DNA from: a bacterium
GTDB taxonomy: Bacteria > JAHJDO01
Assembly (NCBI GenBank): GCA_030652805.1
Contig: JAUSPT010000024.1
Location: 1-64,000, forward strand
Direction of reading: 5' to 3'
DNA: 64,000 bases
This document shows, in pieces, positions 53,776 through 62,632 of the stretch. The notes below the pieces were generated by a model. That model did not search any database, had not been told where the DNA came from, and was given only the letters and a program-made list of their open reading frames with translations. The first letter of the stretch is position 1; the number at the start of each line of letters is the position of its first letter. The position numbers and the translations under genes are program-made.

Positions 53776-55202
53776 TAGATATTTGTAGACAGAGCTTCCC
53801 TTGTTCTGAATATTTCTTCAAATGCTCTGACTAGTTTCTTTTTATGTCTATAGTCATGAGCGTATATCCTGCAGAGGTAGACTCTGGAAGGCACAAATTC
53901 AAATAGCTCCTTTAACGTTTCTTTCTGGACCTTTCCAGACGCAAGCTCGTATAAGAAAATCTGTTTGTCTCCCATAGCCATGGGATTATCAGGCATTGGA
54001 TCAAGGGCAGGAATATCTATGCGAAAATCTATCTTATCAGGAGAGAGGTTTTCCTTTATTTTCGCTTCCAATCTTTCAACATCTGAATAGAAAATATCTG
54101 CATAATTTTCTGTATCCTTTAATCTTTCAAATTTCTCATAAACCATTTTCCACTGCCTTTGTCTCATAAGAATCTTCTCCCATTCTCTGCCAAGCCGGCA
54201 GATACTTTGATTTAGGCTGTATTTCCATTTATCTACACTCGCAAACAATGACCATTCTGTAAGATATAAATAATCATTGAGATGATTTATAGGATTTTTA
54301 TTTTCAAAGACCACTTTCATTGTTTCAGAGAATATATCCTTTAAACACAGATCTATGGACCTTGTAGCTCTGTGGTAATAAACAGCAGAATAAAGACTCA
54401 ATCTGGCATTAACAAAATTGAGCAATGCTGTCTTCCCAGCTCCATGAAGCGTTAAACCTTTTGATGATATAAATGTATAGTGCAGAATGCGTTCAAGATC
54501 AATAATGCCTCTGGAAAAGCCTGTTATATACGAATCTCTTAATACATAGTCAAGATTATCTACAGTATATATTCCACTAAAAAGAGGTAGTAAGAATTTA
54601 AGCCACTTTGGGAAAGATGAGCGAGTTCTGTCTTTTTTAGGCTTTTCAATAAGAAAAGATATGTACAAAGGGTCAATAACCTCACCTTTAGCAAAATCTC
54701 CGGATGGACTTCTTTTGATTTTCTTTAATAATGAGGCTAGCTTTGCTTTTATTATTGTCTTTGATATTGTCTCATGGGAAACATTAAATTGTTTGAGATA
54801 ATTGTCATCAAAAAAATGTCCGAATGGTCCATGCCCTATATCATGAAGCAGGCCTGCAAGTCTCATCAGCTCTTCTAGGTAATTACTTGACGGGCAATCC
54901 GGACAGACTTTTTTTATTGACGGATATAGATGCAGGGCAAACCTGCCTGCTACATGCATTGTTCCAAGTGAATGCTGAAATCTGCTGTGCTCAGCTGAAG
55001 GAAAAACCCAGAATGCGCTTTGAAGTTGATGTATGCGTCTGAGCCGCTGTACCCACGGATTATCAATAATATCACGTTCTGTAATCTCTGTTTTATCTTC
55101 CTCAGTTGGAGAAGTAAATTTGATGTAATTATGTATAGGGTCGCTTATTAGATCTATGCCTGAATAAAAAGAATCGTTTTCACCTAGCTCTTTTGTTTCC
55201 AT
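53775..55202 (-). CDS. HD-domain phosphohydrolase (dGTPase/SAMHD1-like)
   Basis: A 475-residue protein. ATG 55202 has GAGG eight bases before it and is preferred to the ATG 24 bases upstream. The HD superfamily metal site is visible: EHSRFQHSLGTMHVAGRF gives the first His, and LAGLLHDIGHGPFGHFFD gives the HD pair; a later Asp in TVDNLDYVLRDSYITG completes the set. The layout matches bacterial proteins of the SAMHD1/YpgQ-like HD class, which hydrolyse dNTPs or related nucleotides. The C-terminal half carries no clear extra domain. It stands alone on the minus strand, and dGTPase-like proteins can also act in phage defence, but there is no other sign of this here. Confidence 0.8.
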   Translation of the reverse strand: METKELGENDSFYSGIDLISDPIHNYIKFTSPTEEDKTEITERDIIDNPWVQRLRRIHQLQSAFWVFPSAEHSRFQHSLGTMHVAGRFALHLYPSIKKVCPDCPSSNYLEELMRLAGLLHDIGHGPFGHFFDDNYLKQFNVSHETISKTIIKAKLASLLKKIKRSPSGDFAKGEVIDPLYISFLIEKPKKDRTRSSFPKWLKFLLPLFSGIYTVDNLDYVLRDSYITGFSRGIIDLERILHYTFISSKGLTLHGAGKTALLNFVNARLSLYSAVYYHRATRSIDLCLKDIFSETMKVVFENKNPINHLNDYLYLTEWSLFASVDKWKYSLNQSICRLGREWEKILMRQRQWKMVYEKFERLKDTENYADIFYSDVERLEAKIKENLSPDKIDFRIDIPALDPMPDNPMAMGDKQIFLYELASGKVQKETLKELFEFVPSRVYLCRIYAHDYRHKKKLVRAFEEIFRTREALSTNI

Positions 55203-55301
55203 TACCTGAGCCTCACATTTTATCAATAGTTACTTTTCTATTAGTATACAAACATTCCTTTGTGTGTCAATAATATCAGATGATCACGGATTTCCCAGTT
55301 T

Positions 55302-56633
55302 TTACCGGGATAATAAACAGGCTGGAATAAACAGGGCTTGAGTATCGTTTAACTGTCGGCTGTCAAGGAAATCTTTTGTAACAACCAATGTATTTTTAGC
55401 ATTTATCTGACTCATGCCACTTTTCATTGCTCTGGGAACCTTTGCCGATTTAAGCGGTTGATATTTAACTTCAATAGCCATATCCCTGATTAAAAAGTCT
55501 ATTTCGGTACCACTGTAAGTCCTCCAAAAGGATACGGGGTTGGCTATATCTTGAAGTCCTGCCAGTAGTTGGAATATTACGTTTTCAACCAGATGACCTT
55601 TATCTATCCGATCCGATAACGGAAGGAACTGATTAATAAGTGCATTGCGTATGCCTGTATCATAAAAATATGTTTTAGGTGATTTAATAACTCTTTTCTT
55701 CACATTAGAAAAATACGGCGGTATCAAGTCAACTACGAATGTAACCGAAAGGATATCCAGATACCTCTGCAGGGTGCGATATGTGATTCCAAGGGGAGTA
55801 GTAAGTTCAGAATAGACCGTCAGGCTGCCTATTTGACCGGCCAGAATCTTAATCAACTGAGTAAAAGAGCCCAGATGATCTATATCAAATAGGGTGTGAA
55901 TATCCTTGCGCAGATAATCATTGATAATACTCTGAAGGCGTTTCTGCTTAATATCTGCTGAATCGGCCATAACCACGGCTGGGTGACCACCGTAAACAGT
56001 ATATTCTTCAAAAAGCGGTATCAGTCTCTGTAGAAAAGGTTGTATCGCAGGAGGCTCTGGCATCCTTTTCCCAAAGATATTTCGCAAACAAAATTTTTCG
56101 GTGAGTTCCGATAACTGATGCTCCTGCCTAAAATTGAGAAATTCTTTGAATGCAAGAGACTGTAGATGAAATTCCTGTTTCCTACCGGGCAGAGTGTCCT
56201 TGAATTTTTTCCGTAATCCGGTAGATGAGGAACCCGAAGCGATTATTTTTATTTCAGGGTGGTGGTCAACAAGAAGTTTTACCAGTTGAGATGGATTGTC
56301 CAAATACTGAATTTCGTCAATGAACAGATAAAGAATACGTTTTGAATGAAATTTTTTCCCGGCCAGGCGCAAATGTTCTAATAAAGCTGAAACACCGCTA
56401 TTACAGATTTCCAGGTCGGCAGAAGATTCTAAGTCGAAAAAAGCTATATTTTCAAGATTTGCTATTTTAGTCTTAAGTAAATACTGGGCCAGAAGAAACA
56501 TAAGGCAGCTTTTTCCCACCTGTCTGGAACCAACGATAATAATAGATTCACGTTCAGACAACCATGGGATAATTTGTTCCATAATATCTCTTTTGTTTAA
56601 CTTGCGATTGACGACATCTTCAGTTTTTATCAT
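55302..56633 (-). CDS. AAA ATPase with DUF4143 domain
   Basis: A 443-residue member of the same broad family as the protein at 8993, but clearly different in sequence. P-loop GSRQVGKS is at residues 35-42, Walker B YLFIDEIQYLDNPS, then IIASGSSSTGLRKKF. The middle has YGGHPAVVMADS and the DLNxxDxxTLFDI-type linker (DYLRKDIHTLFDIDHLGSF). The C-terminal half has TEIDFLIRDMAIEVKY, the PD-(D/E)xK-like pattern typical of DUF4143. SD GGAGG precedes the ATG. These ATPases are patchily distributed and their function is unknown. It is divergent from the MEDS histidine kinase. Confidence 0.85.
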   Translation of the reverse strand: MIKTEDVVNRKLNKRDIMEQIIPWLSERESIIIVGSRQVGKSCLMFLLAQYLLKTKIANLENIAFFDLESSADLEICNSGVSALLEHLRLAGKKFHSKRILYLFIDEIQYLDNPSQLVKLLVDHHPEIKIIASGSSSTGLRKKFKDTLPGRKQEFHLQSLAFKEFLNFRQEHQLSELTEKFCLRNIFGKRMPEPPAIQPFLQRLIPLFEEYTVYGGHPAVVMADSADIKQKRLQSIINDYLRKDIHTLFDIDHLGSFTQLIKILAGQIGSLTVYSELTTPLGITYRTLQRYLDILSVTFVVDLIPPYFSNVKKRVIKSPKTYFYDTGIRNALINQFLPLSDRIDKGHLVENVIFQLLAGLQDIANPVSFWRTYSGTEIDFLIRDMAIEVKYQPLKSAKVPRAMKSGMSQINAKNTLVVTKDFLDSRQLNDTQALFIPACLLSR

Positions 56634-56710
56634 ATTAGTGCCTCCATAGACAATTATATCATGGAAAATATTGTTGTCAATGTCAAAAATTTTCTATTAA
56701 ATAAAAATAA

Positions 56711-56739
56711 TAGATTGTTTTGTAGTAATAAGTTATAAT
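56711..56739 (+). promoter_or_regulatory. Weak sigma-70-like promoter upstream of the MEDS histidine kinase
   Basis: A perfect TATAAT (56734-56739) is preceded at 17 bases by TAGATT, a poor -35 match (three of six). It is in the divergent gap before the regulatory cluster and would give a leader of about 60 bases. Confidence 0.35.
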
Positions 56740-56806
56740 TAAATTTCTAACGAGGTTTAGCTGATGGCTTTGCCTACCAAAGAAAGGATTTGGAAGGGAA
56801 TTAAAA

Positions 56807-58504
56807 ATGGAAGCAAGAAAAACAGGAATTGATATTTTAGGCAATAAGCCCTGGGGTACACACTTCTGCCAATTTTACCAGACCAAAAATGATTTAATTG
56901 ATATTCTGGTGCCGTATTTTAAAGCGGGATTAGAAAATAATGAATTTTGCATGTGGGTTACTTCAGAGCCTCTAAATGTTGAAGAAACAAAGGAATCGTT
57001 AAGAAAGGCTGTAAAAGACCTGGATAAGTATATCAAAAAAGGTCAGATAGAAATACTTGATTACAGCCAGTGGTATACCAAAGCAGGAAAATTCGAACAG
57101 GATAGGGTATTACAGGGCTGGGTCAAAAAGGAGAAGGAAGCCATAAAGAAAGGGTTTGACGGTCTCCGCCTCACAGGCAATACTTTCTGGCTTGAGAAAA
57201 AGGACTGGAAGAGTTTTGCTGATTATGAAGAAGTGGTAAACAATGTTATAGGTAAATATAAAATGCTCGCAATCTGCACCTATTCCCTTGAAAAGTGCAA
57301 TCTATTTAAAGTCCTGGATGTAGTCAAAAACCACCAATTCGCTCTCATACAGCGTGCAGGTAAATGGGAGATTATTGAAAGCGCCGAGCTCAGGAAGGCG
57401 GAGGAGGAGCTAAGGGAAAACGAAGAGAAGTATCGAGACTTGTGGGAGAACGTAAATGACCTTATTCAGAGCGTTAAACCAGATGGTACGTTTGTATATG
57501 TTAACCGTGCCTGGCGAGAAACTCTTGGGTATAATGAGAAAGAAATCCCAGATCTCTCGTTGTTGGATATCATTCATCCCGACAGTCATGCGCACTGTAT
57601 GGAGATATTTAAGCGTTTGTTAGCTGGAGAAAAGGTCGAATACATTGAAGCTGCGTTCCTGGCCAAGGATGGCAAGACAATTATGGTCGAGGGAAGCGCA
57701 AACTGTCGCTTCGTAGATGGCAAGCCTGTTACTACACGCGCTATTTTCCGTGATGTCACCGAGCGCAAGAAGGTGGAGAAGAGGAAATCGGAATTTCTTT
57801 CTCATGTATCCCACGCCTTAAGGACACCCTTGGCTTCGATTAAATCCTTTGTAGAGATTCTCTTAAAGTACAAAGATGTGAATCCGACCGAACAAAGTGA
57901 GTTTCTGACTGTAATTAATAATGAAACTGACCGTTTAACTCGCCTGATAAATCAACTTTTAGATTTAGACAAGATAGAACAGGACGAGTTAAAATGGAAA
58001 TTTGTGTCTTGTGATATCTCGAATATAGTTCAGAACGCAATTAGTGAGCTAGAGCCATTGATACAAGAAAAAAATATTGTAGTTAATATGAATCTTCCTT
58101 CTCAGGATTTGATTGTTAATGGAGATAAAGATAGATTAAATGAGGTGTTCATAAATCTAATAGGCAATGCAATTAAATTTACTCCTAGTAAGAGAGAGAT
58201 TAGGATAACCGTTAAAAATAAAGGGAAAGTTGTCGAAGTCAGTATAGCTGATACAGGTATAGGAATACCCAAGGATGAGTTGACCAATATCTTTGAAAGG
58301 TTCAAGAGATTAGATAACTCCATTAATAGAAAGCTAACAGGAACAGGTTTGGGCTTATACATATGCAAGCAAATTATAGAAAAGCATGAAGGTAAGATTT
58401 GGGCTGAGAGCCATGGAAGTAAGGGTGCTAAATTTATTTTTGTCTTACCAAAGTATAAAGCTAAGTCAACTAAAAAGAGAATCGAACCCAAAAGAGGTTC
58501 ATAG
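56807..58504 (+). CDS. MEDS-PAS-HisKA-HATPase histidine kinase
   Basis: A 565-residue soluble kinase with no membrane helix. Residues 1-180 are a MEDS domain (methanogen/methylotroph DcmR sensory): NKPWGTHFCQFYQTKNDLID, then PYFKAGLENNEFCMWVTSEP. A PAS domain covers about 200-325 (NEEKYRDLWENVNDLIQSVK, AIFRDVTERKK). HisKA contains SHVSHALRTPLASI with His336; the acidic residue that normally follows the His is Ala here. The HATPase_c domain has NLIGNAIKFTPS, IADTGIGIPKDE and GTGLGLYICKQI. It begins a same-strand run of sensor and regulator genes that ends at gvpA, so it probably senses a chemical or energy cue for gas vesicle control. SD GGAAGGGAA precedes the ATG. Confidence 0.85.
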   Translation: MEARKTGIDILGNKPWGTHFCQFYQTKNDLIDILVPYFKAGLENNEFCMWVTSEPLNVEETKESLRKAVKDLDKYIKKGQIEILDYSQWYTKAGKFEQDRVLQGWVKKEKEAIKKGFDGLRLTGNTFWLEKKDWKSFADYEEVVNNVIGKYKMLAICTYSLEKCNLFKVLDVVKNHQFALIQRAGKWEIIESAELRKAEEELRENEEKYRDLWENVNDLIQSVKPDGTFVYVNRAWRETLGYNEKEIPDLSLLDIIHPDSHAHCMEIFKRLLAGEKVEYIEAAFLAKDGKTIMVEGSANCRFVDGKPVTTRAIFRDVTERKKVEKRKSEFLSHVSHALRTPLASIKSFVEILLKYKDVNPTEQSEFLTVINNETDRLTRLINQLLDLDKIEQDELKWKFVSCDISNIVQNAISELEPLIQEKNIVVNMNLPSQDLIVNGDKDRLNEVFINLIGNAIKFTPSKREIRITVKNKGKVVEVSIADTGIGIPKDELTNIFERFKRLDNSINRKLTGTGLGLYICKQIIEKHEGKIWAESHGSKGAKFIFVLPKYKAKSTKKRIEPKRGS

Positions 58505-58521
58505 AGTAATAGGAGAGATCT

Positions 58522-59208
58522 ATGGCTAAGAGAACAATCTTAGTAGTTGATGATGATCCTAATATCATTCAAGCGGTCTCTTTTGTTTTAAAAAAGGAAG
58601 GATATATAGTTACTACAGCTGTTGATGGAAAAGAAGCATTTAAAAAAGCTAAAGAAGAATTACCTCACCTAATTATTCTTGATGTTATGTTACCGAAACT
58701 GAGTGGATTTGAGGTCTGTAAACGATTAAAAGCTAATACTCAAACCAGAAAAATTCGTACTATTATGTTGACTGCTAGGAGTGAAGAAAAGGATAAAAGG
58801 TTGGGTGAGAAGTTAGGTGTGAATGCTTATATTACTAAACCTTATAATATTGATGAGGTTCTATTTACAGTAAAGAGAGCTATAGAGAAAAAAGAATTAC
58901 AGAGATCAATTGAAAAAATGAAAAAAGCAGCCTTGGTGGGGTATATGGGAGAGGCGATGTCTCATGAGATATTTAATCCTTTATCTGTTGTTTCTGGCTC
59001 CGTCCAACTTTTAATGAGCAGGATTAAAAAAGGCAAAAAGCTAACTACAAAAGAATATGAAGATTTCTTTAAAAATATTACTAAAAATGTAGAAAGGTGC
59101 ATAGAGATTATAAATATTTTTAGGAAATTTTATGCATCTATAGGCATTGAGATTAAGCCTAGAAATTTAGAAGAAACGTTAAGGGATATATTGGAAGGCA
59201 AGATATGA
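58522..59208 (+). CDS. Response regulator receiver fused to an orphan HisKA-like segment
   Basis: A 228-residue protein. Residues 1-120 are a canonical receiver: VDDDPNI acidic pocket, phosphoacceptor Asp54 in LIILDVMLP, IMLTARS and ITKPYN with the conserved Lys. Residues 130-228 contain VGYMGEAMSHEIFNPLSVVSG, an H-box-like helix with His, and a second helix of the dimerisation type, but no ATP-binding HATPase domain. It could not autophosphorylate. It may be a phosphotransfer/dimerisation partner for one of the flanking kinases, or a hybrid kinase broken in two. It overlaps the next kinase gene by four bases (ATGA). SD AGGAGAGATC. Confidence 0.8.
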   Translation: MAKRTILVVDDDPNIIQAVSFVLKKEGYIVTTAVDGKEAFKKAKEELPHLIILDVMLPKLSGFEVCKRLKANTQTRKIRTIMLTARSEEKDKRLGEKLGVNAYITKPYNIDEVLFTVKRAIEKKELQRSIEKMKKAALVGYMGEAMSHEIFNPLSVVSGSVQLLMSRIKKGKKLTTKEYEDFFKNITKNVERCIEIINIFRKFYASIGIEIKPRNLEETLRDILEGKI

Positions 59209-60278
59209 TTATGAGTAAAGAGTTTAGCAGAGCTCTGTTTGAGTACAATCCTATTGAAACCGTAGTCGTGGATTTGGAAGGAAGAATAATCGACTTTAAT
59301 CTGGCAAAAAAGAACTCAGGGGATAGATTGCCCAATATTGGGGATGGGATGTACAAGGATTATGCAGCTCATCATGAGATTGACATGTATGCTGAATTGA
59401 TAAAATGTATCAGAACAAGTAAGGTAAAAAAGTTTCCTGAGAAAAAATATAAAAAGAGGTTTCTATCCATAACAATAGCTCCCTTTCCCAAAGGGGCAAT
59501 TATAACATCTCTAGATGTCACCGAGCACAAGAAAGAGACAGAAATAGAGAGGAAAAGAGCTACAGAGGCGAAAAAGGATTATGAACAACTACAAGCCAAT
59601 AAGGACGATTTGATTCGCTCCGAGAAACTTGCCTTTACCGGCCGCATAGCCGCAAATATTGCTCATGAGATAAGAAATCCCCTGACCAATGTAGCTATGG
59701 CAGTCCAGCAGCTTGGGAAAACCATTAAACAGGAAGGACACATTGCTAAACATATGGACATCATTAAAAGAAACACAGAAAGGATTAACTATTTAATTAC
59801 TGAACTCCTAAATTGTGCCCGCCCGCCAAAACTTAATATACAGCCATGTAATATTCATAAGGTATTAGAAGATATTTTAGAGTCCAACAAGACTAAGATT
59901 AGTTCAAAAAATATAAAGATAATTAAAAGGTTTACCTCTGACACATTCATAATAAAGATTGATAAAGAACAAATGCAGCGTGCCTTCTTAAACATAGTCA
60001 TCAATGCTATTGAAGCTATGCCCAAGAGAGGCAAATTGACCATTATTACAGAGTTTAAGGGAAATCTTTTTGAGGTGAAGGTTCAAGATACAGGTAAAGG
60101 CATTCCTGAAGAAGATATTATCAGGATATTTGACCCTTTCTTTAGTTCCAAGTCCGGGGGTGTAGGCTTAGGATTGACTATATGTTATGGGATTATTGTG
60201 AGCCATGGCGGTACTATAGAGGTAGAAAGCAAGCCGAAAGAAGGGTCTATCTTTATGGTATCTTTGCCAATTGGGTAA
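59205..60278 (+). CDS. PAS-containing sensor histidine kinase (NtrB-like core)
   Basis: A 357-residue cytoplasmic kinase. The N-terminal PAS-like region (EYNPIETVVVDLEGRIIDF to ITSLDVTEHKK) is followed by a coiled linker, then the H-box LAFTGRIAANIAHEIRNPLT and the HATPase_c domain: NIVINAIEAMPKRGK, VQDTGKGIPEED and GGVGLGLTICYGII. The core resembles NtrB-type kinases that partner NtrC-type activators. Its ATG overlaps the stop of the receiver-HisKA gene, so the two are translationally coupled. The NtrC-type gene two positions downstream is the obvious target. Confidence 0.88.
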   Translation: MIMSKEFSRALFEYNPIETVVVDLEGRIIDFNLAKKNSGDRLPNIGDGMYKDYAAHHEIDMYAELIKCIRTSKVKKFPEKKYKKRFLSITIAPFPKGAIITSLDVTEHKKETEIERKRATEAKKDYEQLQANKDDLIRSEKLAFTGRIAANIAHEIRNPLTNVAMAVQQLGKTIKQEGHIAKHMDIIKRNTERINYLITELLNCARPPKLNIQPCNIHKVLEDILESNKTKISSKNIKIIKRFTSDTFIIKIDKEQMQRAFLNIVINAIEAMPKRGKLTIITEFKGNLFEVKVQDTGKGIPEEDIIRIFDPFFSSKSGGVGLGLTICYGIIVSHGGTIEVESKPKEGSIFMVSLPIG

Positions 60279-60373
60279 AGATCAAAAGTTAGAAAAAGTA
60301 AAATTTTGAGATAAAAAAGGCACAAAGTGACAAAGGCGCAAAAGATGCTCGTTTACATAACGGAGAGTGAATA

Positions 60374-60452
60374 TAAACTCACCCTGACCCTCTCTTGAGT
60401 AGAGAGGGAATGTTCCCCTTCTCTGTCAAGAGAAGGGGCGAGGGGATGAGTT
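60374..60452. repeat. Dispersed CTCACCCTGACCCTCTC-type element with two hairpins
   Basis: The element opens with CTCACCCTGACCC and closes with GGGCGAGGGGATGAG. Inside are two exact hairpins: CCCTCTC/GAGAGGG (60388-60408) and CCCCTTCTCT/AGAGAAGGGG around GTCA (60415-60438). Elements of this type recur between genes in many bacteria. It lies in the 210-base gap between the PAS kinase and the receiver gene and could end or attenuate transcription. Confidence 0.65.
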
Positions 60453-60488
60453 GAGTTCACTAAATATTTACGACGACGGAGTGTAATA

Positions 60489-61097
60489 GTGGAAATAAAA
60501 TATGATATTAGAAGAGGCGCAGATATATATCGGGCAATTTATGGAGCTCGATTACAGAAATGGATTCTTGCAGGTAAGATAAAGCGAGGAGAAGTAATTG
60601 TCTGGCGAAGCGGTCTTTCAGGCTGGCGCAAAGCCGAAGAACTTGAAGAACTGGCGCCATTTTTTGAACAGTGGGAAAAAGAACAATTAAGAGAAACAAA
60701 GAGGCAAAAAGAGCAAGTCTTCTTAAGGAAGAAACAGAAGAAGATAAAGAATATTTTGATAATAGACGATGAGAAGGATTTGTGTTCGCTCCTGTCTGAC
60801 GCCTTAATCCAGAGAAACTACAATGTATCGATTGCAAACACAAAAAGAGAAGCTATGGCTTATCTTAAAAAGAAATCACCTGATTTAGTTCTGTTAGACC
60901 TAAAACTACCTGATGGCGATGGAATAAAAATCCTTCCTAGGATCAAAAGGGTAAATCCAGAGACAGTAGTGATTGTAATTTCTGCCTATGGAAGCGAAGA
61001 AAGCAGACAAATGGCAAAAAAGGGAGGAGCTTTTACCTTTATAAACAAGCCGTTTACTGAAGAAGATATATTAAGGAGTATAAAAGTACTCTCATAA
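60489..61097 (+). CDS. GYF_2-like domain fused to a response regulator receiver
   Basis: A 202-residue protein. The start is GTG 60489 with CGGAG nine bases upstream. Residues 3-58 resemble the GYF_2/DUF4339 module (YDIRRGADIYRAIYGARLQ, WILAGKIKRGEVIVWRSG, LSGWRKAEELEELAPFF), usually a protein-binding or membrane-linked adaptor. A charged linker (about 60-85) leads to a complete receiver domain: LIIDDEKDLCS, LVLLDLKLPDGDG with the phosphoacceptor Asp, and INKPFTEED. There is no output domain, so it may dock other proteins or be an intermediate in a phosphorelay. It is 11 bases before the NtrC-type gene and probably co-translated. Confidence 0.8.
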   Translation: MEIKYDIRRGADIYRAIYGARLQKWILAGKIKRGEVIVWRSGLSGWRKAEELEELAPFFEQWEKEQLRETKRQKEQVFLRKKQKKIKNILIIDDEKDLCSLLSDALIQRNYNVSIANTKREAMAYLKKKSPDLVLLDLKLPDGDGIKILPRIKRVNPETVVIVISAYGSEESRQMAKKGGAFTFINKPFTEEDILRSIKVLS

Positions 61098-61108
61098 CAG
61101 AGGGCAGC

Positions 61109-62488
61109 ATGGAGACGATTCTAATAGTAGATGATGAGAAGGACTTGCGTTTTAATCTTTCCAACATTTTGAAGGACGAAGGTTACAACGCAATCGCTGT
61201 GGGAGACGGAAGGAAAGCGCTTAATGCAGTTAAGAAAAATTCTCCCAATTTGGTCCTGCTGGATATGAAGCTTCCTGAAATGGATGGGATGCAGATTCTA
61301 GAGAAGATGAAGCTGATTGATAAGGATTTGATTATTATAATGCTTACTGCTTATGGAAATCTAAATGGAGCGGTAAAAGCAATGAAATTAGGGGCATTTG
61401 ACTATCTTGCCAAGCCTTTTGATAATGAAGAATTAATTCTTGTAATAAAAAGGGCTCTTCGGACCCAATATTTAGCCAAGGAAGTAGAAACTCTAAAAAA
61501 ACGGGTTGGTGAAAAAATTACAGCAGAAGAGCTAATGGGAGAAAGCCCTCAAATAAAGCAAGTCTTAAAACAGATTAAGATAATTGCTCCGACCAATATG
61601 ACTGTAATACTTCAAGGTGAAAGCGGAACAGGCAAGGAATTGATTGCTCAGATGATCCATCAGGAAAGTCCGCGAAAAAATGACCCTTTTATTGCTATAG
61701 ACTGTGGCGCAATTCCCGATACATTGGCTGAGAGTGAACTCTTTGGTCATGAGAAAGGCGCCTTTACAGGAGCTGATGCTCAAAAAGAAGGCAGGTTTGA
61801 AGAGGCTAATGGAGGAACTCTGTTTCTGGATGAGATTACAAATCTCTCTTCTACTACGCAGAGAAAACTTCTCAGAGTGATACAGGAAAGAAGGCTTCAG
61901 CATATAGGCGGCAAGAGAAGTATAAAAGTTGACGTCAGAATAATCGTGGCTACGAACATTAATCTCTCAGGCGCGGTAAGGCGGGGTAAATTTAGAGAGG
62001 ACCTCTTCCATAGGTTAAATGAATTTCATATTTCACTTCCCCCGCTTCGGGAAAGAAAAGATGACATCCCCCATTTAGCCATGCGTTTTTTGGGGGGAGG
62101 AAATCAGGAATTAAATAAAAAAATAGAAGGGTTTTCTTCTGATGTAATGAAATTGCTTCTGGATTATCCCTGGCCGGGCAATGTTAGAGAATTAAAGAAT
62201 GTAGTCAGAAAAGCAGTGCTTCTGTGCGATTCCAATCATATCAAACCGGAACACTTTCCATTAGATAATATTGCTTCCACTAAAAAGCTTGAATTTCAGC
62301 AGGATTTGGATAAAGGAGTCTCCCTCAAAGAGATAACTAAAAAAGCGACAGGACAGATAGAAAAGGAAGCTATTGAGCAAGCACTGGCAAAAGCCGGCGG
62401 CAATAAAAGTAAAACCGCCAAAATCCTCAAAATAGACCGCATGACCCTCTATTCTAAGATGAAGGAATATCAGATACGTAGACTGTAA
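61109..62488 (+). CDS. NtrC-family sigma-54-dependent response regulator
   Basis: A 459-residue activator with receiver, AAA+ and helix-turn-helix domains. The receiver has VDDEKDL, phosphoacceptor Asp52 in LVLLDMKLPEMDG and LAKPFDNEE. The AAA+ domain shows Walker A GESGTGKEL, the sigma-54 contact loop GAFTGA in HEKGAFTGADAQKEG, Walker B LFLDEITNLS and RLNEFHISLPPLRERK. The C-terminus is a Fis-type HTH (GGNKSKTAKILKIDRMTLYS). It binds upstream sites and remodels sigma-54 RNA polymerase. A perfect -24/-12 promoter 263 bases downstream of its stop points to gvpA as its direct target. SD GAGGGC. Confidence 0.95.
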   Translation: METILIVDDEKDLRFNLSNILKDEGYNAIAVGDGRKALNAVKKNSPNLVLLDMKLPEMDGMQILEKMKLIDKDLIIIMLTAYGNLNGAVKAMKLGAFDYLAKPFDNEELILVIKRALRTQYLAKEVETLKKRVGEKITAEELMGESPQIKQVLKQIKIIAPTNMTVILQGESGTGKELIAQMIHQESPRKNDPFIAIDCGAIPDTLAESELFGHEKGAFTGADAQKEGRFEEANGGTLFLDEITNLSSTTQRKLLRVIQERRLQHIGGKRSIKVDVRIIVATNINLSGAVRRGKFREDLFHRLNEFHISLPPLRERKDDIPHLAMRFLGGGNQELNKKIEGFSSDVMKLLLDYPWPGNVRELKNVVRKAVLLCDSNHIKPEHFPLDNIASTKKLEFQQDLDKGVSLKEITKKATGQIEKEAIEQALAKAGGNKSKTAKILKIDRMTLYSKMKEYQIRRL

Positions 62489-62546
62489 ATCGTATATCGT
62501 ATACAGCACACGGCTAACGAAATACGGACGACGAAATACGAAATAC
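62489..62546. repeat. Low-complexity CGTAT/ACGAAATACG stretch
   Basis: Just after the NtrC-type stop the sequence contains ATCGTATATCGTATAC and then ACGAAATACG twice (62517-62526 and 62531-62540) plus a third partial copy. It resembles decayed intergenic repeat DNA. The remaining gap to gvpA (62547-62879) holds the inverted repeats, terminator candidate, sigma-54 promoter and CAGAT array listed separately; no gene was found in it. Confidence 0.4.
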
Positions 62547-62560
62547 AGCATGCAAAGCGC

Positions 62561-62632
62561 TGTAGAATAGAGTCTACACTATATAAAGGAACACGTAGGG
62601 TTGTTGTAAAATAAATTCTACACAGATGTAGA
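62561..62632. promoter_or_regulatory. Paired TGTAGA/TCTACA inverted repeats, candidate upstream activator sites
   Basis: TGTAGA-N6-TCTACA (62561-62578) and TCTACA-N4-TGTAGA (62617-62632) use the same hexamer in opposite orientation. Their centres lie about 180 and 127 bases before the -24 element, in the range typical of NtrC-type enhancers. The second lies in the loop of a larger stem. Confidence 0.45.

Noticed and set aside
53775-56633. HD phosphohydrolase plus DUF4143 ATPase as a two-gene defence system
   Set aside because: They are about 100 bases apart on one strand, but each family occurs alone widely and nothing else links them.
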